NCBI GenBank assembly: GCA_026002305.1 | Contig: BOBI01000087.1 | Span: forward strand, 1 to 8,724 | Source: Spirochaetia bacterium | GTDB taxonomy: Bacteria > Spirochaetota > Spirochaetia > Treponematales > Breznakiellaceae | DNA: 8,724 bases | Reading direction: 5' to 3' | Shown: positions 6,256 to 8,724 of the stretch, one piece after another | Numbering within the stretch: the first letter of the stretch is position 1 | Layout: every line of letters starts with the position of its first letter | The notes under the pieces: model-generated | The model's database searches: none | Seen by the model: the letters and a program-made list of their open reading frames with translations, nothing else | What the model was told of the DNA's origin: nothing | Position numbers and translations under genes: made by a program

Positions 6256-6459
6256 CTACAGTTGGTTACCGTCTTGTTCACCACTCCCTGCTTCACATGG
6301 CCTTTGTTTATCAGAGGTTTCTGTATTACAAGCAGATTTATCAAAAGAACTTCGGAAAACCACCAATTTTTGGCTTAGATCACTAATAATATTCTTACCC
6401 GCATCATCTAATTGGAGAAACCATGCCGATAAACGGTTAATTTCCTCTTGTTCCGTCAC
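6256..6459 (-). CDS. Small protein of unknown function, divergent from XRE regulator
   Basis: The 67-residue product starts at a GTG (6459-6457) preceded on its strand by AAGGGGAG (6470-6463) at a short spacing. An overlapping ATG one frame away is followed at once by a stop. The N-terminal part, INRLSAWFLQLDDAGKNII then SDLSQKLVVF, looks like amphipathic helix. The C-terminal part from about residue 40 is polar, with two Cys, and probably disordered. I recognise no family. Its helix pattern loosely resembles the C-terminal tail of the neighbouring regulator (LLKDHILQQLDFLVHY), which is only an impression. The divergent layout around a shared operator suggests it is controlled by that regulator, as early genes are in temperate phages. 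Confidence 0.5.
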   Translation of the reverse strand: MTEQEEINRLSAWFLQLDDAGKNIISDLSQKLVVFRSSFDKSACNTETSDKQRPCEAGSGEQDGNQL

Positions 6460-6512
6460 ATTCTCCCCTTTTTTTTCCGGATTTTATAAAGATAACTTTG
6501 TAATTAACCATA

Positions 6513-6540
6513 AATCTATTGAAAACCGGTATGCGGTCAA
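6513..6540 (-). promoter_or_regulatory. Candidate leftward promoter for the 67-aa gene
   Basis: On the minus strand TTGACC (6540-6535) is a near-consensus -35 box, followed after 16 bp by TAGATT (6518-6513) as -10. The -35 lies across the left arm and spacer of the inverted repeat at 6526-6558, so a bound regulator would block it. Confidence 0.45.
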
Positions 6541-6558
6541 TAATATATCGCATACCGG
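6526..6558. promoter_or_regulatory. Probable operator: 10-bp perfect inverted repeat, 13-bp spacer
   Basis: CCGGTATGCG (6526-6535) and CGCATACCGG (6549-6558) are perfect inverted arms, centres 23 bp apart, about two helical turns. Their GGTAT core recurs as single copies at 6571-6575, 6593-6597 and 6600-6604, the last two over the rightward promoter. This arrangement suits binding by the XRE-family protein encoded next, with possible autoregulation through the weaker sites. Confidence 0.65.
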
Positions 6559-6578
6559 ATTATGTCAAATGGTATTTC

Positions 6579-6607
6579 TTGCTTTGAATCGGGGTATCTG
6601 GTATTAT
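6579..6607 (+). promoter_or_regulatory. Candidate promoter of the XRE regulator
   Basis: TTGCTT (6579-6584) and TATTAT (6602-6607) are spaced by 17 bp. The -10 matches 5 of 6 and the -35 matches 3 of 6. Two GGTAT half-site-like copies overlap the spacer and -10, so the regulator may repress its own gene. Transcription would start about 15 nt before the start codon. Confidence 0.45.
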
Positions 6608-6630
6608 TTACAATATAGAGAGGTTATCTG

Positions 6631-6984
6631 TTGGAAATTGATACGACTGTTAATGAAAGAATTTTGCAAGTCCGGCAAACCTTTGGATATTCACAGAAGA
6701 AATTTGCCGAAGGTATAAAACTCAGCAAGTCATACCTTGGTGAAATAGAGGCAAACAAGCGCAGAGCCAACGACCGCATTATACAGATCATTTGCCTTAC
6801 CTATGGGGTCAATGAGAGGTGGCTTAAAACCAGCTTAGGTACGATGTTTGATGAAACCGTTGATCCCCGGTTGGAACAGGTCATACATAATTTCAAAAAA
6901 CTAGATAGTCTATTAAAGGATCACATACTCCAGCAACTGGATTTTCTCGTACACTATTCGGAAATAAAGCGGGAAGACCGCTAA
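6631..6984 (+). CDS. XRE-family helix-turn-helix transcriptional regulator
   Basis: The 117-residue protein starts with TTG at 6631, 7 nt after GAGAGG (6618-6623). Residues about 7-62 form a Cro/C1-type HTH: NERILQVRQTFGYSQKKFAE, then GIKLSKSYLGEIEANKRRAN as the turn and recognition helix. Next comes ICLTYGVNERWLKTSLGTMF (about 54-73), the GVNxxWLxTGxGxMF pattern common in phage and integrative-element repressors; here Ser replaces the first Gly of TG. The C-terminal 40 residues look helical and could dimerise. There is no peptidase domain, so it would not be a self-cleaving LexA/CI type. It is divergent from the 67-aa gene and followed by the ATPase gene, which it may also control. Target genes are inferred from layout only. 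Confidence 0.9.
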   Translation: MEIDTTVNERILQVRQTFGYSQKKFAEGIKLSKSYLGEIEANKRRANDRIIQIICLTYGVNERWLKTSLGTMFDETVDPRLEQVIHNFKKLDSLLKDHILQQLDFLVHYSEIKREDR

Positions 6985-7065
6985 TTCCCGTCAAATTTAG
7001 ATAAAGCACACGCAAAATCCCCACATTTTTCACGATATTAATGCTCCGTCTGTATTGATCCCATA

Positions 7066-7095
7066 TTGACAAAAATATTTCCCCCGTAATAGATT
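7066..7095 (+). promoter_or_regulatory. Candidate promoter of the calcium ATPase gene
   Basis: TTGACA at 7066-7071 is a perfect -35 box. After 18 bp comes TAGATT (7090-7095), the same -10 hexamer as the predicted leftward promoter at 6513. CCGTAATA at 7084-7091 overlaps the -10 region and recurs at 7127-7134. Confidence 0.45.
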
Positions 7096-7126
7096 ATCAA
7101 ATGGCCGCATAGCGATTTTTTAAATA

Positions 7127-7137
7127 CCGTAATACGG
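7127..7137. repeat. Short palindrome upstream of the ATPase gene
   Basis: CCGTA (7127-7131) and TACGG (7133-7137) are perfect arms around a single A. The left half, extended to CCGTAATA, repeats directly at 7084-7091, 43 bp upstream. GGCCG (7103-7107) can also pair with CGGCC (7135-7139). A regulator site or leader hairpin is possible. Confidence 0.35.
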
Positions 7138-7157
7138 CCAGATAAAAGAGGAATGAA

Positions 7158-8612
7158 ATGAAGAATTTTGGACTGAATGACGAGCAGGTACGAGTTTCTA
7201 AGGAAAAATACGGTGATAACCGGATGACTGAACAGGAAACCGAGGGTTTTTGGGACAAATTTAAGGATAACCTTGGTGATCCAATGATAAAAATCCTCCT
7301 TGTTGCCCTGGTAATCAACGTTATTCTTACGATCCTTGGCCAAACAAAGTGGTATGAGTCAGCGGGTATCGCGTTGGCGGTATTGATCGCCACCTTGGTT
7401 TCTACTTTTTCTGAATATAAAAATGAAAGCGCCTTTCAAAAATTACAGGCCGAGGCTTCACTTATCAAATGTAAAGTATACCGGAATGGCACGATAATCG
7501 AATTGTCTATTGATGACATAGTCAAGGATGATTGTGTCTTACTCCAAACGGGCGACAAAATTCCCGCAGACGGCATTATGATCGATGGTTCGATACAAGT
7601 AGACCAGGCGGCCTTGAATGGGGAGTCCAAAGAAGCGGGTAAACAGGCGATACCTGCTGACTATATTGAAGAGAACGCCGCATTGGATTTTCTTAACCCT
7701 TATAAGCTGTTTCGGGGTTCATTGGTCTGCAACGGGAATGCGGTCATGCGTGTAACGGGCATCGGGGATAATTCTGTGTACGGGAAAATCGCCGGTGAAT
7801 TGCAGGCGGAAGATGAACGGGAGACTCCGCTCAAGGTAAAACTGGGGAAACTTGCCGAAAACATCAGCAAGTTCGGGTATATCGGCGGCGTTGCTATAGC
7901 AGTTGCCCTGCTTTTTCAGCGTATTGTGATGCAAAATGGTTTTGATATCAACCAAATCGCTTCCTATTGTTCCAACTGGATGATCATAGTCAACGATTTG
8001 GTTCAAGCGGTCATGCTGGCAGTTATCATTATAGTCATGGCGGTTCCCGAAGGCTTGCCCTTGATGATTGCCATTGTTTCCGCCCTGAACATGGGGAAAA
8101 TGCTCAAAGATAATGTCCTTGTCCGCCGGATCGCCGGTATTGAAACAGCCGGCAGTCTGAATATCCTTTTTAGTGATAAAACCGGAACGATTACCAAGGG
8201 ACAGCTTGAAACGGCGGTTTTTGTGGATGGTAAGGGTACGGATTATAAGAGCAGCACTGAAGTGTTTGGTGAACTCCATAGGCTGCTCTCCCTGAGTATT
8301 TACCATAATACAAATGCAGTGATGAGTGGTGAAGGTAAGGATGCCCGCATTATTGGCGGAAATGCTACGGAACGGGCAATTATGCGTTTTATAGCGGGAA
8401 AAGGCGGCGATTCCATAAAAGTAACCATTGTAGACAGCATTCCCTTTAACAGCGCAAACAAATATTCCGCCGCCCATATTCCGGGTGACTACAATACTAC
8501 GCTCATCAAAGGCGCACCGGAAAAGATACTTCCAAGGTGCACCAGTTATTATAATGAGAAGGGGGAAAAAGTACCCCTTACTTCTGTTGATATACTTAGA
8601 GCTTATCCCTAA
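7158..8612 (+). pseudogene. PMCA-type Ca2+-transporting P-type ATPase, truncated by an IS
   Basis: The intact enzyme would use ATP to move Ca2+ across the inner membrane. The ATG at 7158 follows AGAGGA (7147-7152) by 5 nt. Seen in order: two membrane helices (about 43-61 and 67-85), the actuator domain with NGES at 154-157 where most pumps have TGES, helices about 239-254 and 280-310 with PEGLP at 297-301, the phosphorylated Asp340 in SDKTGTITKG, and KGAPE (451-455) of the nucleotide domain. Reading then enters insertion-sequence DNA and stops after 484 residues; full pumps of this type have about 850-900. The P-domain hinge TGD and GDGxND motifs and helices M5-M10 are absent, so the product cannot pump. 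The missing part may lie beyond the IS. Confidence 0.9.
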
Positions 8613-8724
8613 ATAATCTGAGCTTTACGGAAAGCGATAAAAGCACAGGCAAACATAAGCAGTCCCTGATATGAAGTAGTCAACTTCTCAAAGCGAACCA
8701 GCAATTTGCGGAACCGGTTTATCC
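8600..8724 (-). mobile_element. Insertion sequence, IS5-family-like, one end only
   Basis: The ATPase reading frame loses its homology near 8600, where a minus-strand transposase gene begins to end. TTAG at 8596-8599 fits the YTAR target of IS5-type elements, so the element may begin at 8600; this boundary is approximate. Its other end and any target duplication lie outside the window. Insertion into the pump gene dates it later than the arrival of that gene. Confidence 0.65.
8609..8724 (-). CDS. Transposase C-terminus, IS5-family-like, partial
   Basis: Thirty-seven minus-strand codons end at TAG (8611-8609). They read NRFRKLLVRFEKLTTSYQGL then LMFACAFIAFRKAQII. The pattern N-R-F-R-x-L-L-V-R-F-E-K followed by a hydrophobic helix FACAFIAFR is the usual C-terminus of DDE transposases of the IS5 family (IS427/IS1031-like groups). 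The start and catalytic residues are outside the window. The stop codon lies about 9 bp from the presumed IS end, normal for such compact elements. Confidence 0.75.
   Translation of the reverse strand, partial: INRFRKLLVRFEKLTTSYQGLLMFACAFIAFRKAQII

Noticed and set aside
6251..6718. 155-codon plus-strand frame
   Set aside because: It runs opposite the 67-aa gene, through the operator and promoters, and into the XRE gene in another frame. No domain or ribosome site.
6968..6990. Possible terminator after the XRE gene
   Set aside because: AGCGG/CCGCT and CGGGAA/TTCCCG stems are short, compete with each other and are not followed by a T-run.
7038..7393. Two overlapping minus-strand frames of about 100 codons
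   Set aside because: They oppose the ATPase start, promoter and RBS, and neither has a recognisable domain.
7719..8477. 252-codon open frame on the minus strand opposite the ATPase gene
   Set aside because: It is the antisense of a clearly conserved P-type ATPase, has no ribosome site or domain, and its product is rich in His, Asn and Gly as expected from antisense reading.

Overview
The window looks like a spirochaete chromosome, most likely a Treponema. The main reason is the order rpsB-tsf-frr-uppS-cdsA with no pyrH between tsf and frr, which I recall from Treponema pallidum. Supporting signs are an S2 protein with a long acidic tail, TTG start codons at several genes, and palindromic intergenic repeats. 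The genus is inferred from memory of gene order and was not tested by a search.

Left (1-1345): the 5' part of a minus-strand gene for an exported WD40-type beta-propeller protein runs off the left edge. It is divergent from the ribosomal operon. The shared spacer holds a probable promoter, a 27-bp perfect palindrome and a hairpin just upstream of the rpsB Shine-Dalgarno sequence, so it is a candidate leader-control region.

Core operon (1346-5289): rpsB (ribosomal protein S2), tsf (EF-Ts), frr (ribosome recycling factor), uppS (undecaprenyl diphosphate synthase) and cdsA (CDP-diglyceride synthase) are tightly packed, with overlapping or nearly adjacent stops and starts after tsf. They join translation factors to the lipid carrier of wall synthesis and to phospholipid synthesis. 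A palindromic repeat sits between rpsB and tsf. The usual next gene, dxr, does not follow cdsA here.

Accessory spacer (5290-6250): no intact gene of recognised function. It holds decayed reading frames, including what looks like the N-terminus of a TIR-domain protein, then a 258-bp element with 37-nt imperfect terminal inverted repeats and a frameshifted small ORF inside, then two hairpin repeats. The outer ends of these repeats match the one inside the ribosomal operon.

Switch module (6256-6984): a 67-aa unknown protein (minus strand) and a 117-aa XRE-family repressor-like protein (plus strand) are divergent around a 10+13+10 bp inverted repeat that overlaps the predicted leftward -35 box. 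This resembles the control region of a prophage or other mobile element.

Right end (7066-8724): a PMCA-type calcium P-type ATPase gene has a good promoter and RBS but is cut in its nucleotide-binding domain by an IS5-family-like insertion sequence. Only the 3' end of that transposase, on the minus strand, is in the window.
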